Positions 27,955-36,113 of a DNA stretch of 64,000 nt are shown here, piece by piece. The notes beneath the pieces were generated by a model. It searched no databases, was not told the DNA's origin, and saw only the letters and a program-made list of their open reading frames with translations. This stretch comes from Halioglobus sp. (GTDB lineage Bacteria; Pseudomonadota; Gammaproteobacteria; Pseudomonadales; Halieaceae), in the NCBI GenBank assembly GCA_020443345.1, contig JAGRIH010000007.1, forward strand, positions 1 to 64,000, written 5' to 3'. How positions within the stretch are numbered: position 1 is the first letter of the stretch; the number at the start of each line of letters is the position of its first letter. The position numbers were made by a program, and so were the translations under genes.

Positions 27955-30507
27955 GTGGGATCGGGTAGCATCGCCGTAGCCCGGCGGGCGGGCATTGCAG
28001 ACAATAGCGCCGCTGAAAAGCACGCCATCAGTCTCCCCAAGTTCTTCATGGTGTTGGGACAGCTCATCCTGTTGCTGCTTTGCGTGCGTCAGTTTCAGAT
28101 TGAAAGCGATGCGTTCCTGCAGGTTTTTGTGCTGGTCATCGCCGGTTTCTGCGTGCATTACTTCCTGCCTTTTGCCTGGCGCATACACTGGTTCCTGGCG
28201 CTGTCAATAGCCTCCATTTTTCTGGTTTTTGGCTGGACCAACGCGCTCTGGATGATCCTGATCGGCTGCGGTCTGATCTTTCTTTGTCATGTCCCCATAG
28301 CGTACCGCTATCGGATCGCGCTGATCGCAGCGGCGGCTGTGGTGCTGGGCACACTGCGCACTTCGAGCATCGCGCTGCCGTTTTCCGCCGCCGTGTGGCC
28401 CATCCTGGGCTCGATGTTCATGTATCGCATGATCGTCTACCTGTACGACCTGAAGCATGACCGCGTGCCGCTGGGCCTGTCGCACCGCCTGGCCTATTTC
28501 TTCATGTTGCCCAATGTCTGCTTCCCGCTCTTTCCGGTCGTCGATTCAAATAACTTTCGCCGCCTGTATTACTCCGAGGAGCGCCACGCTACCTATCAGA
28601 CGGGCGTGGTCTGGATTACCCGGGGCATCATACATCTGCTGCTGTATCGCTATGTCTACTATTATTTGACGGTGGCCCCCGCCGACGTGGTAAACGCCGG
28701 CAGCCTGATACAGTTTCTGGTGGCAAACTTTTTGCTCTACCTGCGGGTGTCCGGCCTGTTTCACCTGGTCATCGGCCTGCTGCACCTGTTCGGGTTTGCG
28801 CTGCCCGAAACGCACAAGCTCTACTACCTGTCGTCGAGTTTCACCGATTTCTGGAGGCGCATCAATATCTACTGGAAAGACTTCATGATGAAAGTCTTTT
28901 ACTACCCGGTGTACTTCCGATTGAAGCGATTCGGGTCGACCAGTGCCCTGGTATGGTCGACGCTCCTGGTCTTTCTGCTGACCTGGATGCTGCATTCCTA
29001 CCAGTGGTTCTGGCTGCGCGGCAGTTTTCCGATCGAGTGGCAGGATGGTGTCTTCTGGGGGCTGCTGGCGGTCGTAGTGGTCATAAATTCGGTCTGGGAA
29101 ATCAATACCCGGCGTTCCAGGGCGCTGGGAGCAGTGCGCTGGTATTCGAAAAGATCCCTGGGGAAAAGTGTCCGCATAATACTGGTCTTTGCATCCATCT
29201 GTTCCATGTGGTCGCTGTGGACCTGTGAGTCGATGGAAGAGTGGCTGGACATGTGGTCTGTGCTGGCAAGGAGTCAGGTCACGCTGGCTGGTCTGTTGCT
29301 CGGTGCCATCGGCTTTGTCGTGGCGGTGCTGACCATTTCAGTTATCGACAGCAGCATGAGCAATGCGCGCCAGCAACAGATCACCAACAAGGGCGACCGC
29401 GGCCCCTTTTCGTCCAGACGCATGACCGCGACTGTGCTGCAGGTCATTTTGCTGGCGGCCATCGGGCTGCCCCAGGTCTACACCATGCTGAACGCGGATG
29501 CGGCAAACTTCATTCTGTCGCTGCGCAGTGAAAAACTCAGCCGCACCGACACCCAGAAACTGGAGAAGGGCTACTACGAGGACCTGATTCGGGTGGACCG
29601 ATTCAACTCCCAGTTGTGGGAAGTGTACTCCAAGAAGCCGGTGGATTGGCTGGCGGTCACAGGCTCCGGTCTCAAGCAGTTTCGCGATGATTTTCTGCAG
29701 GAGGAGTTGCGCCCCTCGAGCCGGTCGCTAACCGAACACGGCGACATAACGACCAACGAATGGGGCATGCGCGACCAGTCCTACAGCAAGGCGCCAGATG
29801 CCGGCAGTTTCAGGATGGCGCTGCTGGGCGCCTCGAGCGTCATGGGGTGGGGCGTGGCCGATTCGGAAACCTTCGACGCAGTTCTGGAGAAAAAGCTCAA
29901 TTCATCTGCCGTGGAACTGGGCTACGACAAGGTGGAGATACTGAACTTCGGTGTGGCGGGCTACTATCCGCTGCAGCAGATAATGGCGCTGGACTACGCG
30001 CTCGAGTTTCAACCGCAGGCAGTGTTTTATATTGCGACCGGCAGGGAGTACCGACGCGCGGCGTACTATCTGTATGATGTGATCGCCAAGCAGATTGCTA
30101 TTCCCTACCCCTATCTGCGCGACCTGGCTGCGCGGGCGGGAATTGACAGTTCCACCACGGAAACCGAGGCCTTGCGGCGGCTTCGCCCCTATGACAAGGA
30201 ACTCCTGCAGTGGCTCTACCGGGAAATTGTCGCACGCTGTCGAGCGCACGCGATAACACCGGTCTGGGTTTTTCTTCCCCAGGTGAACAGGGGGCGCTGG
30301 GAGGAGAATGTCGCGGAGACCGTACAGGATGCCAAAGATGCAGGGTTTGCCACGATCAACCTGCTGGATGTCTACGGATCACACCCGATAGAGCAAGTTC
30401 AGCTGACGGAATGGGACTTCCACCCCAACGCGCTGGGACACAATCTGGTGGCGCAGCGTCTGTACCGGGAACTGCTCGATCACCGAGACGTCTATTTTGC
30501 GCGCTAG
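27955..30507 (+). CDS. Fused MBOAT O-acyltransferase and SGNH/DltD-like protein
   Basis: An 850-residue two-part protein. Residues ~25-520 are a polytopic MBOAT domain with the FTDFWRRINIYWKDFM loop and the catalytic-type His347 in TWMLHSYQWFWLRG, as in DltB, AlgI and PatA. Residues ~600-850 form an SGNH-fold domain after the last membrane segment, with GASS (residues 625-628), Asn near 664 in NFGVAGY, and Asp821/His823 in WDFHPNALGH. In the Dlt pathway these jobs are split between DltB and DltD; here one chain carries both. GTG 27955 is set by AGGAG 7 bp upstream. The likely role is to take the acyl group from the carrier and place it on an exported or envelope acceptor. Confidence 0.85.
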   Translation: MGSGSIAVARRAGIADNSAAEKHAISLPKFFMVLGQLILLLLCVRQFQIESDAFLQVFVLVIAGFCVHYFLPFAWRIHWFLALSIASIFLVFGWTNALWMILIGCGLIFLCHVPIAYRYRIALIAAAAVVLGTLRTSSIALPFSAAVWPILGSMFMYRMIVYLYDLKHDRVPLGLSHRLAYFFMLPNVCFPLFPVVDSNNFRRLYYSEERHATYQTGVVWITRGIIHLLLYRYVYYYLTVAPADVVNAGSLIQFLVANFLLYLRVSGLFHLVIGLLHLFGFALPETHKLYYLSSSFTDFWRRINIYWKDFMMKVFYYPVYFRLKRFGSTSALVWSTLLVFLLTWMLHSYQWFWLRGSFPIEWQDGVFWGLLAVVVVINSVWEINTRRSRALGAVRWYSKRSLGKSVRIILVFASICSMWSLWTCESMEEWLDMWSVLARSQVTLAGLLLGAIGFVVAVLTISVIDSSMSNARQQQITNKGDRGPFSSRRMTATVLQVILLAAIGLPQVYTMLNADAANFILSLRSEKLSRTDTQKLEKGYYEDLIRVDRFNSQLWEVYSKKPVDWLAVTGSGLKQFRDDFLQEELRPSSRSLTEHGDITTNEWGMRDQSYSKAPDAGSFRMALLGASSVMGWGVADSETFDAVLEKKLNSSAVELGYDKVEILNFGVAGYYPLQQIMALDYALEFQPQAVFYIATGREYRRAAYYLYDVIAKQIAIPYPYLRDLAARAGIDSSTTETEALRRLRPYDKELLQWLYREIVARCRAHAITPVWVFLPQVNRGRWEENVAETVQDAKDAGFATINLLDVYGSHPIEQVQLTEWDFHPNALGHNLVAQRLYRELLDHRDVYFAR

Positions 30508-30551
30508 CGAAGGCCGACAGTCGCGGCACGTTGACCCGGAGGATCCCCGCC

Positions 30552-32090
30552 GTGGCCGACCCTGAACGACTGGATACATTGCTCAACGCATCTGCCGCGA
30601 AATTTCCGCAGCGAACTGCGGTGCAAGACCCGGGGCGCGGTGAGCTGAGCTACCTCGATTTAAACCGGCTGGCCGACGTGACCGCCGCTACCCTGCGGGA
30701 AAACGGTATCCGCGAGGGAGACCGAATCGGTCTGCTGTTGCCCAAGTCCCTGGCATCCGTTGCCTGCCTGTACGCAATCCTGAAGTCCGGCGCAGCCTAT
30801 ATCCCGGTCGATGTCACAGCGCCGCTCAGCCGCGGCGCCTACATATTCAAGGACTGCAGCATCCGGGCGCTGTTTGTCGATTCGAAGCTTGCCGGGGCCC
30901 TGCTGGACGAGTGGGGGCCGCTACCCGGGCTCCAGCGCCGCAGGGTCGAGCCAGCGAGCCGATACGGTGTGGCAGTGGAACTGCTCATTTTGCCGCCGTG
31001 TCCGGAGCCGGAATTCTCTGTCCCGGATATTGCCTATATCCTGTATACGTCGGGCTCTACTGGGGTGCCGAAAGGCGTGGTCCACACGCACGCCAGTGCC
31101 ATGGGCTTCGTGCGGTGGTGCGCCAGTGAGTTCGATCTCGACGAGCGGGATCGCTTTTCGTCCCATGCGCCGTTTCACTTTGACCTGTCCATATTCGATC
31201 TCTACGTGGCGTGCCTGTGCGGGGCGGCACTGGTCCTCGTCGATGAAAGCACGAGCAAGCAGCCTGTGGCTCTGGCAGAGCTGATTGCCGCGTCCGGGAT
31301 CAGTGTCTGGTATTCCACGCCCTCCATTTTGCGCATGCTGGTGGAGTTCGGTCGCTTGGAAAAGCAGGACTGGTCGGCGCTCCGGCTGGTGCTTTTCGCG
31401 GGCGAAACCTACCCGGTGAAACACTACCGGCAGCTCCGGGCTCACTGGCGTACCCCGACCTACTACAACCTCTACGGTCCGACCGAGACCAATGTCTGTA
31501 CCTACTATCGCGTGCCGGACAACGTCGCCGAGTCCGACTTTGACTATTTTCCCATTGGCGCCGCCTGTTCCGGTGATCGCCTCATGGTGGTGCATGGCGA
31601 CGGTGAACGGGTCGCCGCCGGAGAGCCCGGCGAACTGCTGGTGAGCGGGGCGTCGGTCATGTCCGGCTACTGGAACCTGGCCGAGAAGAATGAACAGGCC
31701 TTCGTTGTGCTGGATGACCGGCGCTGGTATCGGACCGGCGACATCGTCAGGGAGCTTGCCGGCGGCGACCTGCACTATCTTTCGCGCCGCGACAGAATGA
31801 TCAAGCGGCGCGGGTATCGCGTGGAACTGGGTGAAATCGAAGCGGCGCTGTACCGCTCGCCGCAGATTGTGGAAGCCGCCGCGCTCGCCCTGACCGACGG
31901 GGACGGCAATGTCATCGTCAAGGCTTTTGTGACACCTGCGACGGGCACTTCCGTGGGCATCATCGCGTTAAAAACGTTCTGCGCGAGAAACCTGCCCTTT
32001 TATATGATTCCGGATCAGTTTGCGGTACTGGCAGAACTCCCCAAGACCTCTACGGACAAAATCGACTACCGGGCACTGAAGGAATTGTAG
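30552..32090 (+). CDS. Amino-acid adenylating enzyme, predicted L-prolyl-carrier ligase
   Basis: A 512-residue free-standing NRPS-type adenylation enzyme (DltA/PltF-like): P-loop YTSGSTGVPKG at ~165, FHFDLSIFD at 208-216, YGPTET, YRTGD and C-terminal Lys503 in TSTDKIDYR. Aligning the pocket on PheA by its motifs gives D211 L212 F215 Y254 L281 A283 L307 V315 C316 K503, i.e. DLFYLALVCK. The prolyl code of PltF/RedM as I recall it is DLLYLALVCK, one difference. Hence L-proline is the predicted substrate, loaded on the carrier at 27662. GTG 30552 has GGAGG upstream; a longer frame from 30210 overlaps the preceding gene and is rejected. The dehydrogenase follows by 1 bp. Confidence 0.88.
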   Translation: MADPERLDTLLNASAAKFPQRTAVQDPGRGELSYLDLNRLADVTAATLRENGIREGDRIGLLLPKSLASVACLYAILKSGAAYIPVDVTAPLSRGAYIFKDCSIRALFVDSKLAGALLDEWGPLPGLQRRRVEPASRYGVAVELLILPPCPEPEFSVPDIAYILYTSGSTGVPKGVVHTHASAMGFVRWCASEFDLDERDRFSSHAPFHFDLSIFDLYVACLCGAALVLVDESTSKQPVALAELIAASGISVWYSTPSILRMLVEFGRLEKQDWSALRLVLFAGETYPVKHYRQLRAHWRTPTYYNLYGPTETNVCTYYRVPDNVAESDFDYFPIGAACSGDRLMVVHGDGERVAAGEPGELLVSGASVMSGYWNLAEKNEQAFVVLDDRRWYRTGDIVRELAGGDLHYLSRRDRMIKRRGYRVELGEIEAALYRSPQIVEAAALALTDGDGNVIVKAFVTPATGTSVGIIALKTFCARNLPFYMIPDQFAVLAELPKTSTDKIDYRALKEL

Positions 32091-32091
32091 A

Positions 32092-33240
32092 ATGGACTTT
32101 TCGCTGAGCAGCGAGCAGAAGGCGCTGGCCGATTCGGTGGCCAGATTCGCCAGATCCGAACTGAACCACGATGTGCAGAGCCGCGACAGGGATGGACGAT
32201 TTCCACACGATCTGTGGCTGAAGTGCGGCGAGCTCGGCTTGCTGGGTTTGCCGGTGGATGCAAGTCATGGCGGTTCCGGTCTGGATGCCCTGTCCACCTG
32301 TATCGCGCTGGAGGCGCTTGGGCGCGGCTGCCGTGACAGCGGCCTGAACTTTTCCATATGTGCTCACCTGCTGGCCTGCGTGGTGCCGGTCTGGAAGCAC
32401 GGCAGTGAACAGTTGAAGGCGAAGTATCTGCGGCAGTTGTGCAGCGGCAAACTTATCGCCGTTAACGCCATGACCGAAGCCCATACCGGCTCCGACCCGT
32501 TTTCGATGCTCAGTCGCGCGGTGCCGGAAAACGGCGGCTTTCGTATCAACGGCACCAAGACGTTCAGCACCAACGGCCCGATCGCTGACGTCGCCGTGTT
32601 TTACGCCATGACAGATCGGGACAAAGGCTATCACGGCGGTGTCACCAGCTTCCTGGTAGACCGGCACGAACACGGTTTTGCATGTGGCCAGAAGTTCGCG
32701 AAAATGGGCCTGAGGACCAGTCCGATCTGCGAACTGGTGTTTGACGATGTCTGGGTGCCCGCCGCAAACGTCATCGGCCATGTCGGCGGCGGCGCCGGTA
32801 TTTTCACCGAGTCGATGGAGTGGGAACGCATATGCCTGGTCGCCTGTCACCTGGGCGTTATGCAGCGCTTGCTCGAAGCCGCCGTCGGGTACGCGCGGGA
32901 GCGCAGACAGGGCGGTCAGATCATCGGCAAACACCAGGCTGTCGCAAACCGCATCGCAAACATGAAAGTCCGCCTGGAGGCATCCCGGCTGCTGGTGTAT
33001 CAGGCGGCGAACAAACTCGGCAAAAAGCGCAGCGTGGGCATGGACGCCGCTATTACCAAACTGTTTGTCAGCGAGGCGCTGGTCGAAACCGCCCAGGACG
33101 CCCTGCGTACCTTTGGCGGTTACGGTTTCATGGAGGAGTATGACGTGGAGCGTGCGGTCAGGGATGCCATGGGCAGCGTGCTCTATTCCGGCACATCCGA
33201 CCTGCAGCGCAACATCGTCGCGAGCTGGCTGGGTTTGTAG
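32092..33240 (+). CDS. Acyl-CoA-dehydrogenase-like flavoprotein, predicted prolyl-S-carrier dehydrogenase
   Basis: A 382-residue ACAD-fold protein: AMTEAHTGSDP, FRINGTKTFSTNG, FGGYGFMEEYDVERAVRDA and YSGTSDLQRN. The C-terminal base position (Glu in 'YEGT' of medium-chain enzymes) is Ser366; instead a Glu at ~243-245 in SMEWERICLV sits where isovaleryl-CoA dehydrogenase keeps its base. PltE/RedW-type enzymes of this family oxidise L-prolyl-S-PCP to pyrrolyl-2-carboxyl-S-PCP by two or more FAD-dependent steps. It starts 1 bp after the ligase stop, so ligase and dehydrogenase are coupled. A fatty acyl-CoA substrate is possible but is not suggested by its neighbours. Confidence 0.85.
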   Translation: MDFSLSSEQKALADSVARFARSELNHDVQSRDRDGRFPHDLWLKCGELGLLGLPVDASHGGSGLDALSTCIALEALGRGCRDSGLNFSICAHLLACVVPVWKHGSEQLKAKYLRQLCSGKLIAVNAMTEAHTGSDPFSMLSRAVPENGGFRINGTKTFSTNGPIADVAVFYAMTDRDKGYHGGVTSFLVDRHEHGFACGQKFAKMGLRTSPICELVFDDVWVPAANVIGHVGGGAGIFTESMEWERICLVACHLGVMQRLLEAAVGYARERRQGGQIIGKHQAVANRIANMKVRLEASRLLVYQAANKLGKKRSVGMDAAITKLFVSEALVETAQDALRTFGGYGFMEEYDVERAVRDAMGSVLYSGTSDLQRNIVASWLGL

Positions 33241-33322
33241 AGCGTGGAGGCACCGCACGTCGCGAATGCCGTACCGACACGGCCAACTGCCATGCTCTTT
33301 CCGGACGAGCGGAACAACGGCA

Positions 33323-33350
33323 GTTGAAAACGGTCGCCGCGTCCACATAT
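33323..33350 (+). promoter_or_regulatory. Heat-shock (sigma-32-like) promoter before lon
   Basis: GTTGAAA (33323-33329) and CCACATAT (33343-33350) are 13 bp apart, close to the sigma-32 pattern CTTGAAA-N13/15-CCCATNT with one mismatch in each half. It lies 35 bp before the lon start. lon is a classical heat-shock gene, which supports the call. Confidence 0.45.
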
Positions 33351-33384
33351 TAGGGGGATTGAACTTACCAGCACAGGGGTCCTG

Positions 33385-35802
33385 GTGGCGATGAGCGAGC
33401 AAGAACAAACGGTGGCAGCGGATGCAAAGGAGCAGCACACACCCGCGGTAGCCGATGACGTACTGCCGGATACCCTGCACCTGGTGCCCATTCCCAATCG
33501 CCCGTTCTTCCCCGGCCAGGTGCAGCCCGTGGCCCTCAACCCGCAGGAGTGGGGCAGCACCCTGCAGGCAGTGGCGAAAGCGGGCCACGGGCTGGTCGGT
33601 CTGTCCTATGTCGACCAGGGGGATTCCGCTCAGGTGGATACCCGGCAGTTTCCGAGGATCGGCTGCGTGGTGCGCCTGCATCGCCCGCCCCATATGGCGG
33701 AGCACCCCGGCCATTTCCTGGCGCAGGGTGTCAAGCGCTTTCGTATCGTGCGCTGGCTCAGCGACCAGCCGCCGTATCTGGCACAGGTAGAATACCCGCG
33801 CAGCCAGGGCGACCGCGATTCGGATGAGGTCAAGGCCTATGTCATGGCGCTGATCAAGGAGATCAAAGAGCTGCTGCCGCTGAATCCTCTGTACAGCGAG
33901 GAGCTCAAGCAGTACCTGTCCAGCTTCAGTCCCACCCAGCCGAGCCTGCTGGCGGATTTTTCCGCCGCGCTGACCACCGCCTCCGGCGAACAGCTCCAGG
34001 AGATACTCGATACCCTGCCGCTGGTGTCGCGCATGGAAAAAGTGCTCGGACTGCTGCGCAAGGAGCGCGAAGTGGCGGAGATGCAGGGCCGTATCAGCAG
34101 CCAGGTCAACGAGAAGGTGTCGCAGCAGCAGCGTGAGTTTTTCCTGCGCGAGCAACTGAAAATCATCCAGAAGGAACTGGGTATCTCCAAGGACGATCGC
34201 ACCTCGGACGCGGAGATGTTCCGCGAACGCATTGCAGAGCTCGAACTGCCCCCGCCTGTACAGAAGCGCCTGGACGAGGAGCTCAACAAGCTGTCGGTGC
34301 TGGAGACCGGCTCGCCGGAGTACGCGGTTACCCGCAACTACCTCGACTGGGCCACGGCGGTGCCCTGGGGGGTGCTGTCCAAGGACAACCTGGACCTCAA
34401 GCACGCGCGCAGGGTGCTCGATGCGCACCACGAGGGCCTGGAAGATGTCAAGAAGCGCATCATGGAGTTTCTGGCGGTGGGTGCTTTCAAGGGCGAAATT
34501 GCCGGTTCCATCCTGCTGCTGGTGGGGCCGCCCGGCGTGGGTAAAACCAGTATCGGGCGCTCTGTGGCGGATGCCCTGGGGCGCAAGTTCTATCGTTTCA
34601 GCCTGGGGGGGATGCGCGACGAGGCCGAGATCAAGGGGCATCGGCGCACCTATATCGGGGCGATGCCGGGCAAGTTTGTGCAGGCGCTGAAGCAGGTGGA
34701 AGTGGCCAACCCGGTCATCATGCTGGATGAGATCGACAAGATTGGCGCCTCTTTCCAGGGCGACCCGGCGTCGGCCCTGCTGGAGGTGCTGGACCCGGAA
34801 CAGAACAGCGATTTCCTGGATCACTACCTGGACCTGCGCGTGGATCTGTCGCGGGTGCTGTTTATCTGTACGGCCAACCAGCTCGACACTATTCCCGGGC
34901 CGCTGCTGGACCGCATGGAGACGCTGCGACTGTCCGGTTACGTGGCGCAGGAAAAACTGTCCATCGCCAAAAAGCACCTGTGGCCGAAGCAGTTGCGGCG
35001 CCACGGCCTGCAGCACGAGCAGTTGAAAATCAACGATGCCGCGCTGAAATACGTGATCGATTCCTACTGCCGGGAGGCGGGGGTGCGCTCCCTGGAGAAG
35101 CAGTTGGCGCGCATCATGCGCAAGTCCATCGTGCGCCTGCTGGAAGGGGAGAGCGACAAGTTGCGCGTGGGCAAGAAGGACGTGGAAGACCTGCTGGGCA
35201 AGCCGCCGTTCCAGCCGGACAAGCCGCAGCGCGGGCTGGGTGTGGCCACCGGGCTGGCGTGGACCGCTATGGGCGGCGCCACGCTGACCATCGAGTCATC
35301 CCAGATCCACACGCTCAACCGCGGCTTCAAGCTGACCGGCAGCCTGGGCGATGTGATGAAGGAGTCGGCGGAAATCGCCTACAGCTACGTGGTGGCTCAT
35401 CTCAAGGACTACGGCTGCGACCTGGATTTCTTCGATACCAGCCTGGTGCACCTGCACGTACCCGAGGGCGCCACGCCGAAGGACGGCCCCAGTGCCGGTA
35501 TCACCATCGCCACGGCGCTGGTGTCACTGGCGCGCAAGGAGCGGATCCGGCGCTCGCTGGCGATGACCGGTGAGCTGACGCTCACCGGCCAGGTGCTGCC
35601 GGTGGGGGGCATCCGCGAAAAAGTCATCGCCGCGCGGCGCAGCAAGATCATGGAGCTGATCCTGCCGCACGGCAACCGACGCGACTTTGAGGACTTGCCG
35701 GACTATCTGCGCGAGGGCATCAACGTCCACTTTGCGCGCAGCTTTCGCGAGGTGTTCGAGCAAGTGTTTCACGAACACCGCAATGACAAATCACTGCACT
35801 GA
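33385..35802 (+). CDS. lon: ATP-dependent protease Lon (LonA type)
   Basis: An 805-residue LonA protease: N-terminal substrate-binding LAN domain, coiled-coil region, AAA+ module with Walker A GPPGVGKT near residue 380 and VIMLDEIDKIG, and a protease domain with Ser703 in KDGPSAGITIATAL and Lys746 in GGIREKVIAA (43 residues apart, as in E. coli). It degrades damaged and regulatory proteins. GTG 33385 has AGGGG 5 bp upstream; ATG 33391 is two codons in. The N-terminal 25 residues are longer and more acidic than in E. coli Lon, so it may be a second Lon paralogue. Confidence 0.93.
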   Translation: MAMSEQEQTVAADAKEQHTPAVADDVLPDTLHLVPIPNRPFFPGQVQPVALNPQEWGSTLQAVAKAGHGLVGLSYVDQGDSAQVDTRQFPRIGCVVRLHRPPHMAEHPGHFLAQGVKRFRIVRWLSDQPPYLAQVEYPRSQGDRDSDEVKAYVMALIKEIKELLPLNPLYSEELKQYLSSFSPTQPSLLADFSAALTTASGEQLQEILDTLPLVSRMEKVLGLLRKEREVAEMQGRISSQVNEKVSQQQREFFLREQLKIIQKELGISKDDRTSDAEMFRERIAELELPPPVQKRLDEELNKLSVLETGSPEYAVTRNYLDWATAVPWGVLSKDNLDLKHARRVLDAHHEGLEDVKKRIMEFLAVGAFKGEIAGSILLLVGPPGVGKTSIGRSVADALGRKFYRFSLGGMRDEAEIKGHRRTYIGAMPGKFVQALKQVEVANPVIMLDEIDKIGASFQGDPASALLEVLDPEQNSDFLDHYLDLRVDLSRVLFICTANQLDTIPGPLLDRMETLRLSGYVAQEKLSIAKKHLWPKQLRRHGLQHEQLKINDAALKYVIDSYCREAGVRSLEKQLARIMRKSIVRLLEGESDKLRVGKKDVEDLLGKPPFQPDKPQRGLGVATGLAWTAMGGATLTIESSQIHTLNRGFKLTGSLGDVMKESAEIAYSYVVAHLKDYGCDLDFFDTSLVHLHVPEGATPKDGPSAGITIATALVSLARKERIRRSLAMTGELTLTGQVLPVGGIREKVIAARRSKIMELILPHGNRRDFEDLPDYLREGINVHFARSFREVFEQVFHEHRNDKSLH

Positions 35803-35810
35803 GAGCACGC

Positions 35811-36113
35811 TTACCGGTCTGCGCCGCAGTGCCAGCACCGCTCGAAGCTTGCCGGACTGGCACTGTCGCACACACCGCAGTGCCAGTCAGGCAGTTCATC
35901 ACCGCTGCGCAGCTCGGCGAGCAACTGCCTGGCGCGCGCCCGGTCGCTATCATGCAGCAGCCACAGTTCCGGCCAGGCATCGATCGGCGCCAGCTCGCCG
36001 CTGGCGCCGGCTGCGTACTCATTGCGCAGTTCGGTGGCGATACCCGCGCGCTCCAGCAGGTCGCGCATCTGACTGACGATTACCAGTTGCGGATTGCAGT
36101 AGATGCATTTCAT
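35811..36113 (-). CDS. DUF2007-type protein with C-terminal zinc ribbon
   Basis: A 100-residue protein: an N-terminal signal-transducing-like DUF2007 fold (MKCIYCNPQLVIVSQMRDLL, NEYAAGASGELAPIDAWPEL) and a C-terminal zinc ribbon CGVCDSASPASFERCWHCG. The ATG at 36113 overlaps the cmoB stop region by 4 bp, so it is translationally coupled as the third gene after cmoA and cmoB. Function unknown. Its 3' end faces lon, 8 bp apart. Confidence 0.82.
   Translation of the reverse strand: MKCIYCNPQLVIVSQMRDLLERAGIATELRNEYAAGASGELAPIDAWPELWLLHDSDRARARQLLAELRSGDELPDWHCGVCDSASPASFERCWHCGADR

Noticed and set aside
27662-32090. Plain dlt operon (D-alanylation)
   Set aside because: The adenylation pocket code is not of DltA type, an ACAD-like dehydrogenase is coupled to the ligase, and a Gram-negative host lacks teichoic acid. 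Dlt logic is kept only as an analogy.
32050-35016. 988-codon minus-strand frame opposite the dehydrogenase and lon
   Set aside because: It is the antisense shadow of two clear genes, rich in His/Gln/Arg, with no recognisable domain.
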